DNA of 64,000 bases from an uncultured Pseudoalteromonas sp. (GCA_947493455.1 CANLRB010000009.1:124001-188000), one strand, 5' to 3'; positions 1 to 9,329 are shown, counted from the stretch's first letter. The notes: generated by a model not told the origin, from the letters alone. A program made the numbers and translations.

Positions 1-1
1 A

Positions 2-196
2 AGTTTTGCACTTTTTGCAGCAATGCTACAACTCATTGCCGTTGGTCATACGTTTTTCGAATCTAGCATACCAAATTTACTGCAACTGCCTTTAGTCATT
101 ACCCAGCTTGCTGTGCCTATTTATTTACTGGTTGTTGGCTTTAAGGACCCAACATCACGTTCATCTGACAATTTACAATCAATTACTGCACAATAA
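2..196 (+). CDS. C-terminal part of a membrane protein (cut by window edge)
   Basis: The frame is open from the first bases and ends at TAA 194-196, giving about 64 residues of a protein that starts outside the window. The visible part has one or two hydrophobic stretches, including PLVITQLAVPIYLLVVGF, followed by a short polar tail (KDPTSRSS). This looks like the last membrane span of an integral membrane protein; I do not recognise the family. The stop overlaps the TAAGGAG ribosome site of the next gene, 12 bases downstream, so the two are probably co-transcribed. Confidence 0.6.
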   Translation, partial: SFALFAAMLQLIAVGHTFFESSIPNLLQLPLVITQLAVPIYLLVVGFKDPTSRSSDNLQSITAQ

Positions 197-208
197 GGAG
201 TAAACTCA

Positions 209-874
209 ATGATTTTATTTACATTAATACTTCATATCATCGCAGGCGCGGTAGCACTTTTAGTAGGTTATACAGTTATCTTTATCAAAAAAGGCGGCGT
301 AGCCCACAAATACCTTGGCCGGACGTATGTTGTTACCATGTTGGCCCTCGGTTTAACAGGCTCCTACATTGCCATTATACGGGACGTGCCGCTGTCTATG
401 TTAAATGGCCTCGTGCTGTGTTATTTTGTATTGTCGGCGGTGAATATAGTGTGGCAAGGAGCAAATAAAACAAACAATATTGATAAAGCACTGTTTGTAT
501 TCGTTACACTCATCACCACCGCATTTGCTTGGTATAGTTACAAAACAACCCAAGTTGAAGGTGGCGAGCTAGGCGGTTTTGGCGTACAAGCCTATGTCTT
601 TTTTGGCAGTATTGTGGCGCTATGTTGTGTTGCTGATTATCGCTATATAAAACGTGGTGGACTATCAGGTCAACGCAAACTCACTCGCCACCTGTGGCGC
701 ATGTTTTTCCCTTTATTTATGTCGACTGCTGCGTTTTTTCTCGGTCAAGCAAAGCTGTTACCCGAGTCGCTGCAACGAATTGAATTTTTACTCCTGCCGG
801 TTGCCTTAGTGATTTTAAGTGCAATTTATTGGCTTATTAAAGTCAATAAACAAAAACAACCCGTATTGAATTAA
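209..874 (+). CDS. DUF2306-like polytopic membrane protein
   Basis: A 221-residue integral membrane protein with about seven hydrophobic segments (roughly residues 3-25, 38-58, 64-84, 92-110, 125-145, 165-185, 192-212). The pattern LHIIAGAVALLVGY followed by KKGGVAHKYLGRTYV is typical of the DUF2306 / 'predicted membrane protein' group; a late RHLWRMFFPLFMSTAAFFLGQ segment also fits. No enzymatic motif is visible and the biochemical role is unknown. The start ATG follows a good AAGGAG at 195-200. It probably forms an operon with the truncated upstream membrane gene and ends at the strong hairpin at 923-952. Confidence 0.75.
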   Translation: MILFTLILHIIAGAVALLVGYTVIFIKKGGVAHKYLGRTYVVTMLALGLTGSYIAIIRDVPLSMLNGLVLCYFVLSAVNIVWQGANKTNNIDKALFVFVTLITTAFAWYSYKTTQVEGGELGGFGVQAYVFFGSIVALCCVADYRYIKRGGLSGQRKLTRHLWRMFFPLFMSTAAFFLGQAKLLPESLQRIEFLLLPVALVILSAIYWLIKVNKQKQPVLN

Positions 875-922
875 CGAACCTTGGCACTCTCCTATTATTG
901 CATATAATCTTTACGGCAAATT

Positions 923-952
923 AAGGTTAACGTTTAAACGTTAACCTTTTTT
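923..952 (+). terminator. Intrinsic terminator after the DUF2306-like gene
   Basis: Perfect stem AAGGTTAACG (923-932) / CGTTAACCTT (939-948) with a TTTAAA loop, the 3' arm running into TTTTTT. The same GGTTA/TAACC core recurs in hairpins at 8961-8987, 57701-57728 and 61860-61889. Confidence 0.8.
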
Positions 953-1044
953 CATAAAATCCCATCAATTTTTGTTTTCTTCACAAAGTCACGACAACAA
1001 CAGCAATAAACTCTGTTTATCAACTAACTTTGGAGAGAGTGAAG

Positions 1045-2166
1045 ATGAGAATTCTATTAGTTATAACCATTTTAGTAATAACCAGTTTTAGCGCGTACGC
1101 AAACAACACACCAAACGGCGCACAACAACGAGTTGCTATGGTGATTTCTGGCTACGGCAATACCAACAAAGCGTTAAGTTACGACCAAGAAGAGTTAGCA
1201 CAAAGCTACTTAGTGTTAACGCGTAACGGCTTTGAGGTTGATATTGTGACACCAACAGGCGGGGCCGTGGTAGTAAAAAATAACAAAGATCACCTGCCTT
1301 ATATTCAAGAGTTTAAAAGCACAACTCCTATTCTGACCCAGCTTGCAAATACGCTGTCAGCTAGCGATGCCGCAAAAAAGCAGTATGATGGTTTATTTAT
1401 TGTCGGTGGTGACGGTGCAATGTTCGATTTACCAACACATCCGGGATTACAACAATTCATTAGCCAATTTGTCCACCAACAAAAACCCATTGCCGCAGTG
1501 TGTCATGGCCCAGCAGCATTGGTTAACATCAAATTAGCCGATGGCAGTTACTTTGTTAAAAATAAACGAGTGAATAGCTTTACCAAAATTGAAGACTATG
1601 CATTTAAAAAGGAAAATGTAGAGCTCTATCCATTTATTGTTCAAACCGAGCTTGAAAATAAGGGTGCACTGTTTGAATCAAACAAAGCTATGCTGCCTTA
1701 CGTTGCAATCGACAACAACCTAATTACAGCGCAAAACCCAATGTCAGTTGCAAAAGCAGCGGATGCCCTTGTACTTAAAATGGGTCATGCTCCAAGCGAG
1801 CGCGCGCTATTTAAAGACGAAGCCACGTTTGATTTATTATCAAAGGCATATAGCGAAGGCAACTACCTCATCGATGTTGCGCTGGCTAAAAACCCAAATG
1901 GCTATGATTTAAATTATTTGGCGGTATATGGCTACTATGCTTTTCAGATTGCCGAAACACCAGAACAAAAGAAAGTTGAACTTGCCATGATGCAACAAAT
2001 TAAAAAACACGTAGTGATGTTACACCCGCAATACCAACTTGCACTGATTGCTGCAAATTTAGAATTAGGCTTCAAAGACCAAGCAAATACAGAATACAGC
2101 TGGTTAAAAGCGAACTTACCAGATCTTGAAATGCCGAAGAGTCTGCTTGAAAAACTCAGTGCATAA
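1045..2166 (+). CDS. Secreted DJ-1/PfpI-family protein with C-terminal extension
   Basis: The N-terminus MRILLVITILVITSFSAYA is a signal peptide, so the protein should be periplasmic or secreted. Residues about 25-250 form a class I glutamine-amidotransferase-like DJ-1/PfpI domain. The nucleophile elbow is AAVCHGPAAL (Cys153-His154) and the strand before it contains FIVGGDGAMFDLP, as in Hsp31/YajL-type proteins, which act as proteases, deglycases or chaperones. About 120 further residues (250-373) are helical and not part of the usual domain. An upstream in-frame TTG at 1030 exists, but GGAGAG at 1032-1037 sits correctly for ATG 1045, which also starts the signal peptide cleanly. Substrate cannot be told from sequence. 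Confidence 0.85.
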   Translation: MRILLVITILVITSFSAYANNTPNGAQQRVAMVISGYGNTNKALSYDQEELAQSYLVLTRNGFEVDIVTPTGGAVVVKNNKDHLPYIQEFKSTTPILTQLANTLSASDAAKKQYDGLFIVGGDGAMFDLPTHPGLQQFISQFVHQQKPIAAVCHGPAALVNIKLADGSYFVKNKRVNSFTKIEDYAFKKENVELYPFIVQTELENKGALFESNKAMLPYVAIDNNLITAQNPMSVAKAADALVLKMGHAPSERALFKDEATFDLLSKAYSEGNYLIDVALAKNPNGYDLNYLAVYGYYAFQIAETPEQKKVELAMMQQIKKHVVMLHPQYQLALIAANLELGFKDQANTEYSWLKANLPDLEMPKSLLEKLSA

Positions 2167-2187
2167 CTGTAACAATTTTAGTGAACA

Positions 2188-2214
2188 GCCTCGTGTTTAA
2201 CATTTACACGAGGC
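2188..2214 (+). terminator. Hairpin after the DJ-1 gene
   Basis: Nine-base stem GCCTCGTGT (2188-2196) / ACACGAGGC (2206-2214) with a 9-nt loop, 22 bases after the stop. There is no strong T-tract, so termination efficiency is uncertain. Confidence 0.5.
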
Positions 2215-2279
2215 GTTAAGATGCTACGTAAGCCATTGACGTTCCGATTTATTTATTAGAAAAACAAGATAGGTACATT

Positions 2280-2711
2280 ATGAAACTTCATCTTGCATTA
2301 ATATGTGCTCTAGCATGGTCAACATCAAGTTACGCAACCAGCTTAAGCGACAAAGTTAATCAATATTTTACGGCCCAAAAAGCCGTTGAACATCTACACT
2401 CTCGCACACAAGACGTTGATAATCTGCTAGCTTTGCTCACTCCCAATGCTACCTTTGAGCATCCGAGTTTTAATGCCGTACAATCAAAAGACGAGTATAA
2501 GAAAGGGTTACTTTATTATTTAGGCAAATACGGCAAGTGCGATATCAAAGTACAGCGCATGATTGAAGGGCTAAACGCGGTAATGGTTGAGTATTTTCAT
2601 CCGTGCGTTGATCAAAAAGGAAACGCAGATAGTGAAGGCGAAAAGCAAAAACTGGTCACCCTATTTGAATTTGAAAAAGGCAAAATTAACCTGATCCGTC
2701 ACTATTTTTAA
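2280..2711 (+). CDS. Secreted NTF2/SnoaL-like protein
   Basis: A 143-residue protein with signal peptide MKLHLALICALAWSTSSYA. The mature part has the layout of the NTF2/SnoaL-like cone fold: an N-terminal helix with paired residues, LLALLTPNATFEHPSFNAVQSKDEYKKGL, then strands ending LVTLFEFEKGKINLIRHYF. The end motif F-x-F-E-x-G-K-I is typical of the fold. Members are small ligand-binding or hydrolase/isomerase domains, so no specific reaction can be assigned. It contains two cysteines that could form a disulfide in the periplasm. It stands alone between two hairpins and is probably a monocistron. Confidence 0.65.
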   Translation: MKLHLALICALAWSTSSYATSLSDKVNQYFTAQKAVEHLHSRTQDVDNLLALLTPNATFEHPSFNAVQSKDEYKKGLLYYLGKYGKCDIKVQRMIEGLNAVMVEYFHPCVDQKGNADSEGEKQKLVTLFEFEKGKINLIRHYF

Positions 2712-2758
2712 TCATAGCCGAGCTCGCATATATAAATACTGATAAACAAAGGTCATGT

Positions 2759-2803
2759 AGCCCTTGCTTATTATTGTTAAATTAATCAGCAAGGGCTTCT
2801 TCT
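2759..2803 (+). terminator. Intrinsic terminator after the NTF2-like gene
   Basis: Stem AGCCCTTGCT (2759-2768) / AGCAAGGGCT (2788-2797), 19-nt loop, followed by TCTTCT. It lies between convergent genes and may act in both directions. Confidence 0.65.
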
Positions 2804-2864
2804 AGTCAGCTATACAGTTTAGTTGTTTAGCTAACTTTCTTATTTAGTTCACCCAATAAAAGAA

Positions 2865-4913
2865 TTAACGATTCAATTCACTTACATCGTACTCTACAAG
2901 CTCTTTTTTAGCATCGAGCGTATAAGTAATTAAAAACTGTTCCTCTTTAACGTCACTCAACCTGGTATAGCGCAATGGGCTTATATGTAATACTTCAAGC
3001 TGTTGATTACTTATATCTATTTTCCAAATATCATTATTGTGACTCACGCCATATAACACATTGCCTTTATGCACTAAGTTACGAGCTGGCAGTAGTTTTG
3101 AAAGTGCGGTTATTTCGGTGGCTTGGTCGCCAGACTGTATAAACCCCGCTTTTTTGGTAATAAAAATAAAGGTGTCATTTGATAGGTAGCTGCCCCATTC
3201 AAGTTTAGACGCTTGCTCTTTCACGATTTGATTCGTGACCGGGTTAATCGTTATTAATGTCTCAAGACTTACAAAAACAAGTTCATCTTGCTTGTCCCAT
3301 TGGGTCAATTGCGTAATTGGTCGATGTGTCGTTATCGTTGAATATGTGCCATCTAAATTAAAGATAATAAGGTCATCGTGATGCAAAGCCGCAATCTGGT
3401 TTCCCGCTGGCGACCAAAATAGTGCAGTATCCGTTAGCCCATTTTTAAGGTGACTAATCTGCCTTGTTTTACCATTTTCAGTTAACCATAACTGCAACTG
3501 CCCCGTTCTATTTGACAAAAAAGCGATTGCCTCACCATTTGGCTGAAACTTAGCCTGCTTTTCAACTAAATTAGAGCGACTAATAACACGCGGTTTCATT
3601 TGTCTGTGTTCGTTGGTTGAGGATACAATTAAAGCGATATCCGTATCAGAGCTTAGTTTAGTCGCAACCAACTTCGATTTATCAAAATTAAAGTTGGGCG
3701 CAACGAGCCGCTCTAAACTATCGTGAGCGAGTTCTCTCATGTCACCATTCAAATCGATTTCAAATAATCCATTTGATGTGTAAGTCACAACCGCATCACT
3801 GTATGGCGAAACATAAACATTAAAATACTCGAGTCTAGATTGTTCATTTTCAAGTTTAATCTTTGAGGAGCTTTGAATATTCCCCTCTAATGATAATGAT
3901 TCAATAAAGTGCTCATTATCTTTGTTCAAGCTTATGATTATAAATCGTTGGCTCATATGGTCATAATCAAAGCTATATATCTGTTTGTCGACTGATGTAA
4001 AAAATGATGACAATGTATTTGTTCTAACATCGAGTCGCGCTAAATGCCGCTTACCCTGATCATCACTTTTAATCACAGCAATATGTCCGTCATTAATCCA
4101 ACGCGCCGCGCCAATGCGATTCGATTTACATAGCGTTCGCGGATATACTGAAGCTGGTGATGATAAAGCAATTGAAAAATCAAGGGTGGTAATCGCCCAG
4201 CACTTTTTGTCGATGGCCAAATCTTTATTGCATCTATTTTGCAATACGAAGGTTAATTGATTGCCATCATGTGACCAACCAAAGCTGCCAAAAACACCAG
4301 GCTCTTGAGTTAGCTGACGTTCGGCCCCGGTTTTCACTTCTTTCGCCCATAGGTGTTTATAACAACTATTCGCATAACGCTGAAATACGATGTATTGACC
4401 ATCGGGTGAATACCTCGCATTAAACTCGCTGCTATCGGTCGCCGTTAACAAGGTCGGATTAGTAAGCTGAAGACGCTTTGGTTGTTCATCTAAATGCCAT
4501 ACAAGCAAAACCATAATAGCCAAAAATACGATGCCTACCGCGATGAAGCCAATAAAACGATTACTTTTACCTGTAACATGTTGCTTGCTTACAACATGGT
4601 GATTAATATCAGCAACCAAACAATAACCCGACTTTGCGTGGGTCTGAATAATACGCTGCTGTCTGCTATCGTCGCCAAGTGCCTTGCGCAGTAGCGCGAT
4701 ATATCGCTGCAATGTGTTCGACCCAACAACGGTATCTGGCCACACGGTTTCCATCAGTTCATCGTGACTTACAACTTTACCCGCATTTTTAACCAAGATT
4801 AATAACACCGACATTGCTTTAGGTGGCACGTTTGTCGTTTGTTCTAACTGGGTAATTTGGTTCCGACTGGGGTCAACCACATAATCATTTAGTCGAAATG
4901 AATTTAGTGTCAT
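2865..4913 (-). CDS. Membrane-bound ToxR/CadC-like regulator with PD40 propeller
   Basis: Residues 1-105 are an OmpR/PhoB-type winged helix (VVSHDELMETVWPDTVV, then RYIALLRKALGDD and the wing TKSGY-like HAKSGYCLV). A single membrane span lies at about 119-140. The remaining 540 residues carry WD40-like PD40 repeats (ARYSPDGQYIVFQR, FGWSHDGNQLTFV, FWSPAGNQIAAL), expected to form a periplasmic beta-propeller. This is the layout of one-component membrane regulators that bind DNA in the cytoplasm and sense a signal outside. There is no receiver domain. It is divergent from the secreted esterase at 5041 across a 127-bp gap, so that gene is the most likely target. Confidence 0.88.
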   Translation of the reverse strand: MTLNSFRLNDYVVDPSRNQITQLEQTTNVPPKAMSVLLILVKNAGKVVSHDELMETVWPDTVVGSNTLQRYIALLRKALGDDSRQQRIIQTHAKSGYCLVADINHHVVSKQHVTGKSNRFIGFIAVGIVFLAIMVLLVWHLDEQPKRLQLTNPTLLTATDSSEFNARYSPDGQYIVFQRYANSCYKHLWAKEVKTGAERQLTQEPGVFGSFGWSHDGNQLTFVLQNRCNKDLAIDKKCWAITTLDFSIALSSPASVYPRTLCKSNRIGAARWINDGHIAVIKSDDQGKRHLARLDVRTNTLSSFFTSVDKQIYSFDYDHMSQRFIIISLNKDNEHFIESLSLEGNIQSSSKIKLENEQSRLEYFNVYVSPYSDAVVTYTSNGLFEIDLNGDMRELAHDSLERLVAPNFNFDKSKLVATKLSSDTDIALIVSSTNEHRQMKPRVISRSNLVEKQAKFQPNGEAIAFLSNRTGQLQLWLTENGKTRQISHLKNGLTDTALFWSPAGNQIAALHHDDLIIFNLDGTYSTITTHRPITQLTQWDKQDELVFVSLETLITINPVTNQIVKEQASKLEWGSYLSNDTFIFITKKAGFIQSGDQATEITALSKLLPARNLVHKGNVLYGVSHNNDIWKIDISNQQLEVLHISPLRYTRLSDVKEEQFLITYTLDAKKELVEYDVSELNR

Positions 4914-5040
4914 TTTCTAAAATTCCGCACAACATTTAAGCAAAAATGCATAAAATCAGCTAAACGTAAGGTTTTTTTCATGTATCTCAGTGTGCCAATG
5001 TTTAACTTTTGGCTCAATTAAACTCATAGAAGAAATCATT

Positions 5041-6279
5041 ATGCGATTCAAAAAAGCCTTACCAACAAAAATAGTTACTTGTTTTGCAATGTTAACATTC
5101 TCCGTATTTTCAGTTGCCGGAGCAAGTAATAAAGACATGGTTGAAGAACCACTTTTTAAAATTCAGTCTAACCAATTTGATTCAACATTACTTGAACGTA
5201 AACATGCTTTTTCAGTTTACTTACCTGATGGCTATCAACATACCCAAAAACGTTATCCTGTTGTTTATGTATTAGATGGCGATTTTTTACTATCTACAGC
5301 AATCAATACTATGAAAATGCGCGCAAGTCGCGACCAAATGCCAGAATCCATCATCGTTGCACTAAAAACAAAGTCAGGTGCTAATCGGTTAAGCCTTGCG
5401 ATGCCTGTGAAAAGAAATAAAGACGACACCGAAATCACCTTCAAAAACAGCAAGCCCAAATTGTATCTCGATTTTCTACATAAGGAGTTAATGCCTTACA
5501 TCGAAAACAATTATCGAACAGCTAATTATAATACACTCATCGGTATGTCACCGACGGTCGGTCCTGTTTTGACTGATTACCTAACAAAGCAACCTATATT
5601 TGACGCACATATTGGTTTAGCAACCGATCTCAATCGGTATACAAAACAAAGTAAACTGCTTGCCGATGAGGTTTTGACGAGATCACAGCAAGCAAACAGC
5701 ACACCGCTATACCTCTCACGCGGACAAATAGATTTATCATCAAACCCAGAGCTTAAAAAATCATTTGATAAACTTGCGGCTAGGTTTCAATCAGTTGATA
5801 GCGTAAAAGTAGATGTCATTCCCGATGGCGAGCACTATGGCATGAGTCTCGCTGGGATCAATAATGCATTTGGTTTTGTTTTTCCAACACATAAGGTAAA
5901 ACCCAACTACATCACCTTACGTAAAGAAAAAGATTTCGTTAATCAACTAAAAGACTTCTACAAAAATTTAAACCATGAGTATGGTTTTACGTTTTACCCT
6001 GTTGCAGACGGCTATTGGATGGGAACATCGATTGCTGGGAGTAATCGATATTTGCTAAGACAAAAGCGAACACAAGAAGCAGTGGAGTTACTTAACTGGG
6101 CTCTAAAAACACAACCAAACAATCTGATTTTGCAATATAACTTAACAATGGCACTTGAAGATAACGGACAAAAAGAACACGCCATTGCCTCAGCTAAAAA
6201 ACTCATCGAATTAGCACAACAGCAAGCACATTCATCATTAACTTACTTTGAGCAATATTTGGCTGAGCTATCAAAATAA
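5041..6279 (+). CDS. Secreted alpha/beta-hydrolase-fold esterase (IroE/Fes type)
   Basis: ATG 5041 starts a signal peptide (MRFKKALPTKIVTCFAMLTF, then SVFSVAGA); an earlier in-frame start at 4990 would only add residues ahead of it. The body resembles putative esterases of the enterochelin-esterase/IroE group: the strand RYPVVYVLDGDFLL, the nucleophile turn LIGMSPTVG and a C-terminal PDGEHYGMS carrying the likely catalytic His. The nucleophile turn is GMSPT, not the usual GxSxG. About 100 C-terminal residues look like TPR helices (RTQEAVELLNWALKTQPNN; ILQYNLTMALEDNGQKEHA). It faces the membrane regulator at 2865-4913, likely its controller. Substrate unknown. Confidence 0.82.
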   Translation: MRFKKALPTKIVTCFAMLTFSVFSVAGASNKDMVEEPLFKIQSNQFDSTLLERKHAFSVYLPDGYQHTQKRYPVVYVLDGDFLLSTAINTMKMRASRDQMPESIIVALKTKSGANRLSLAMPVKRNKDDTEITFKNSKPKLYLDFLHKELMPYIENNYRTANYNTLIGMSPTVGPVLTDYLTKQPIFDAHIGLATDLNRYTKQSKLLADEVLTRSQQANSTPLYLSRGQIDLSSNPELKKSFDKLAARFQSVDSVKVDVIPDGEHYGMSLAGINNAFGFVFPTHKVKPNYITLRKEKDFVNQLKDFYKNLNHEYGFTFYPVADGYWMGTSIAGSNRYLLRQKRTQEAVELLNWALKTQPNNLILQYNLTMALEDNGQKEHAIASAKKLIELAQQQAHSSLTYFEQYLAELSK

Positions 6280-6481
6280 ATAACACAATAAATAATGAAA
6301 TAAACACAAAGCAATAGCTATAAAGGGTTGGTATCGCGACACATGTCAATTTACTTCTGAACGGAGTCTATTATTTTAAGACTGACGTTCAGTTGTCAGT
6401 TGCCACCCTTTGCTTGCTGAAACTAACTCATTTTTTGCGGATTTTGACAAGACAGAATTAGATGACGTTAATTAGATAGGG

Positions 6482-8806
6482 TTAAGAATTAAACTTTGAC
6501 AATAGAGAATAAAGGCCATCAATATCGATTGGTTTCGATAAGCAGTCAGTAAATCCTTCTTGAAGATACATCTCAGTATCATGCTTTAACACATTGGCGG
6601 TAAATGCAATAACTGGCTTTTTAAAACCTTTATTTCTTAAAATTCGAAATGAAGTAACCCCATCCATCACTGGCATTTGTATATCCATAAACACGATATC
6701 TGGCAAATGCTTTTGCGCCATTTCCAACGCTTCTTCGCCATTTTCAACTTCAATAATATTGGCTCGGCTCGGGGCTATCGCCTTTTTAAAAATAGTTCGA
6801 TTAATTGGGTTATCATCAGCAATTAAAACTGTTTTGTGCTCTAATTTAGGGCAAGTGACCATTTTGGAATGAGTTGCTTTAAAGTCCTTTTCATCCCCTT
6901 TTTCTAAGGGCAGCAACACGGTAAATTCAGAGCCAACACCTTCTTTACTTTGTACAAATAATTTACCGCCCATAAGCTTAACTAAAGACTGAGTAATTGA
7001 CATGCCAAGGCCTGTGCCACCGTAGTTTCGGGTTGTCGAGGTGTCAGCCTGTGAAAAACGATGGAACAGATTTTCGATGGTTTGCGAAGACATGCCTATG
7101 CCTGTATCTTTAATTTCAATCGAGAAACCGGTTTTATAATTGCTATCCTCAATAGGAGCCAAATAAATAGATATCTCGCCGTCCTTAGTGAACTTAATCG
7201 CATTCGAAACAATATTCAGCATAATTTGTTTGGTTCTAACAGGATCACCCAACCAAAAGTCCCATAACTCGTGATGACTGGAGAGTGTTAAATTTACTCT
7301 ACTTTTATCGACCAACGGCATAATATCACTCAATACAGACTCAGCCGTATTACGCAGACTAAAAGTCACTTTTTCAATATCAAGTTTGCCAGATTCAATC
7401 TTCGAGAAATCTAATATATCGTTGATAATCGTCAACAAACACTCACAAGAAAATAGTGATTGATTCACTAACTCGCGCTGTTCAAACGGCATACTGTTGC
7501 GGCTTAATAATTGAAGGGAGGCATATACTCCATTCATAGGCGTACGAATTTCATGACTCATATTTGCCAAAAAGTCTTTTTTAGCATGGTTGGCCGATTC
7601 TGCGTCTTTTTTGGCGTTAGCTAAACGCTCAATATTGGCTTTTTGCTGAGTTATGTCTGTTCTAATTGAGGTAAACCCCACCACTTCATTGTACGTATTA
7701 AAGTTTGGTACGATAGTTGTATCGACCCAGTAAAAGGAGCCATCTTTAGCACGGTTTTTAACTTCATCATGCCATACATTTCCAGCTAAAACAGTACCAT
7801 GCATTTTCTGCCAATAGGATTTTGGTTGATTTCCCGAATTAAGAATATTGTGTTTTCTTCCTAGCAACTCAGCTGCGGTATACCCACTTATTTTTTCGAA
7901 AAGCTCATTAACGTAAGTAATATTACCTTTAATATCAGCAATGGATACCAATGAATGCTGGTCTAGTGCAAACTTTGCAGCTTCTGCTTGCTGCTTTGCA
8001 ATTGCTATTTGCGCTAAGTGTTCTTTTTGGTGAGTGATGTCTGTGCGAATCGACGTAAAACCAATTACCTCATTTTTTGAATTGTAATTAGGTACTATCG
8101 TTGTGTCGACCCAGTAATAGTGCCCCCCCTTTGCTCTGTTTCTAACTTCGTCACGCCAAACCTCACCCGACAAAACGGTTCCATGCATCTTTTGCCAATA
8201 AGATTTCGGCTGGTTACCTGAATTCAGTAAGTTATGTTTTTTACCAATTAATTCTTCGCGAGAGTAACCACTGACTTTGATGAATTGTTCATTTACATAG
8301 GTAATCGTGCCGTGAATATCGGCAATTGAAACCAGCGAGTGCTGATCTAAAGCAAATTTGGCAGCCTCTGCCTGTAACTTTGCGGCTGCTAGCTGATCGA
8401 TTATTTCCTTTTGTTTAGAAATATCAGTTCTAATAGAAGTAAAACCAATGACTTGTTTATTACTATCAAAGTTAGGAACAATCGTCGTGTCGACCCAATA
8501 ATAATGTCCGTCTTTTGCCCGATTTTTAACTTCATCTTGCCAAACTTTTCCTGACAACACTTTAGTATGCATTGCTTGCCAATAATTTTTAGGCTGTGCG
8601 CCAGAATTTAAAATATTATGCTTTTTACCAAGAAGCTCTTCAGCACTATAACCACTTACTTGGCAAAACATATCATTCACATAAACAATAACACCATCTA
8701 AATCAGCAACAGAAACAAGTGAATGTTGGTCAAGGGCAAACCTCGCAGATTCAAGGTTTAGCGAAGAAGTTTGGCCACTAAGCAAGTTCGATTTAATTAT
8801 ATCCAT
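6482..8806 (-). CDS. Hybrid histidine kinase with three PAS domains
   Basis: A 774-residue cytoplasmic sensor without signal peptide or membrane span. Three PAS-PAC units start with FALDQHSLVS at residues 23, 151 and 279, a period of exactly 128 residues. They are followed by HisKA (H-box NMSHEIRTPMNGV, His418), HATPase_c (N-box NIVSNAIKFT 531-540; G1 DTGIGM; G2 GGTGLGM) and a C-terminal receiver with phospho-acceptor Asp708 in FMDIQMPVMDG and a late Lys in LSKPID. No HPt domain is fused, so an external phosphotransfer protein is expected. No response regulator gene lies beside it. The PAS type, with WVDTTIVPNF and GFTSIRTDI, resembles redox/haem or small-ligand PAS of aerotaxis and chemotaxis-linked kinases; the ligand is unknown. 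Confidence 0.92.
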   Translation of the reverse strand: MDIIKSNLLSGQTSSLNLESARFALDQHSLVSVADLDGVIVYVNDMFCQVSGYSAEELLGKKHNILNSGAQPKNYWQAMHTKVLSGKVWQDEVKNRAKDGHYYWVDTTIVPNFDSNKQVIGFTSIRTDISKQKEIIDQLAAAKLQAEAAKFALDQHSLVSIADIHGTITYVNEQFIKVSGYSREELIGKKHNLLNSGNQPKSYWQKMHGTVLSGEVWRDEVRNRAKGGHYYWVDTTIVPNYNSKNEVIGFTSIRTDITHQKEHLAQIAIAKQQAEAAKFALDQHSLVSIADIKGNITYVNELFEKISGYTAAELLGRKHNILNSGNQPKSYWQKMHGTVLAGNVWHDEVKNRAKDGSFYWVDTTIVPNFNTYNEVVGFTSIRTDITQQKANIERLANAKKDAESANHAKKDFLANMSHEIRTPMNGVYASLQLLSRNSMPFEQRELVNQSLFSCECLLTIINDILDFSKIESGKLDIEKVTFSLRNTAESVLSDIMPLVDKSRVNLTLSSHHELWDFWLGDPVRTKQIMLNIVSNAIKFTKDGEISIYLAPIEDSNYKTGFSIEIKDTGIGMSSQTIENLFHRFSQADTSTTRNYGGTGLGMSITQSLVKLMGGKLFVQSKEGVGSEFTVLLPLEKGDEKDFKATHSKMVTCPKLEHKTVLIADDNPINRTIFKKAIAPSRANIIEVENGEEALEMAQKHLPDIVFMDIQMPVMDGVTSFRILRNKGFKKPVIAFTANVLKHDTEMYLQEGFTDCLSKPIDIDGLYSLLSKFNS
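7607..8740 (-). repeat. Tandem triplication of a 384-bp PAS-coding unit
   Basis: Within the kinase gene three consecutive 128-codon units encode nearly the same PAS-PAC module. Blocks such as ALDQHSLVS, NSG-QPK-YWQ-MH, VWxDEVxNRAKxG, YWVDTTIVPN and GFTSIRTDI recur in each. Unit length is identical, with no indels, which suggests duplication rather than convergence. Confidence 0.85.
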
Positions 8807-8954
8807 ATAATTTATAGGGAAATACCGAGGTGCAATATCTTTAAAGTATAGAACTAAAATACGATATAGCTACAAATAGTAATGCGGCTGGTAGTTGCTA
8901 GCTGGTCATTTAAGTACCTAACAATGCGCCTTCATATTTAGCAGAACTTGTTCA

Positions 8955-8987
8955 AATAAAAAAGGTTAACGATGTACGTTAACCTTT
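8955..8987 (-). terminator. Intrinsic terminator of the DUF6172-like gene
   Basis: Stem AAAGGTTAACG (8961-8971) / CGTTAACCTTT (8977-8987), 5-nt loop. Read on the minus strand it is followed by a T-rich tract (8963 to 8955), placing it just after the gene ending at 9012. Confidence 0.75.
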
Positions 8988-9011
8988 AAATAAAGCCGTT
9001 CGCATTACGAT

Positions 9012-9329
9012 TTATTCTTCGTCCTCGAAATCGTCATTTAATGCGTCTTTCGTTTGCCTAAAACCTGGCTTTGCTAAAATTTCAACGTAGAAAGAAGTTA
9101 AATTTTCATCCTGCGTTTTATCAATAAGCTTATTTATTTCAGATACATGAATTGTTTTAGCTTCAGCCTCTGTGTTGCCAAATTTACAGTCAAAGTCCCA
9201 GTAATCAACGCCCTGCGGTAATTTTTTATTACGCTCGCGTTTTAGATATTTTTTAACTTCATGTTTCACCGCATCGACACGTCGTGCGAGTTTAATTTTT
9301 GGGTGAACTAGTTCAAATGTTTTTTTCAT
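9012..9329 (-). CDS. DUF6172-like small conserved protein
   Basis: A 105-residue soluble, highly charged protein. The N-terminus MKKTFELVHPKIKLARRVDA followed by KHEVKKYLKRER and a central LPQGVDYWDFDCKFG match the conserved DUF6172 family of proteobacteria, which I recognise by pattern. The C-terminus is acidic (NDDFEDEE). No catalytic motif, no membrane segment, and the function of the family is unknown to me. It is monocistronic, with its own terminator at 8955-8987. Confidence 0.75.
   Translation of the reverse strand: MKKTFELVHPKIKLARRVDAVKHEVKKYLKRERNKKLPQGVDYWDFDCKFGNTEAEAKTIHVSEINKLIDKTQDENLTSFYVEILAKPGFRQTKDALNDDFEDEE

Noticed and set aside
6383-6394. TGACGTTCAGTT occurs at 6383-6394 and again at 57926-57937, possible shared promoter element.
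   Set aside because: A single repeated 12-mer is expected by chance in 64 kb and no matching -10 or spacing is shared.
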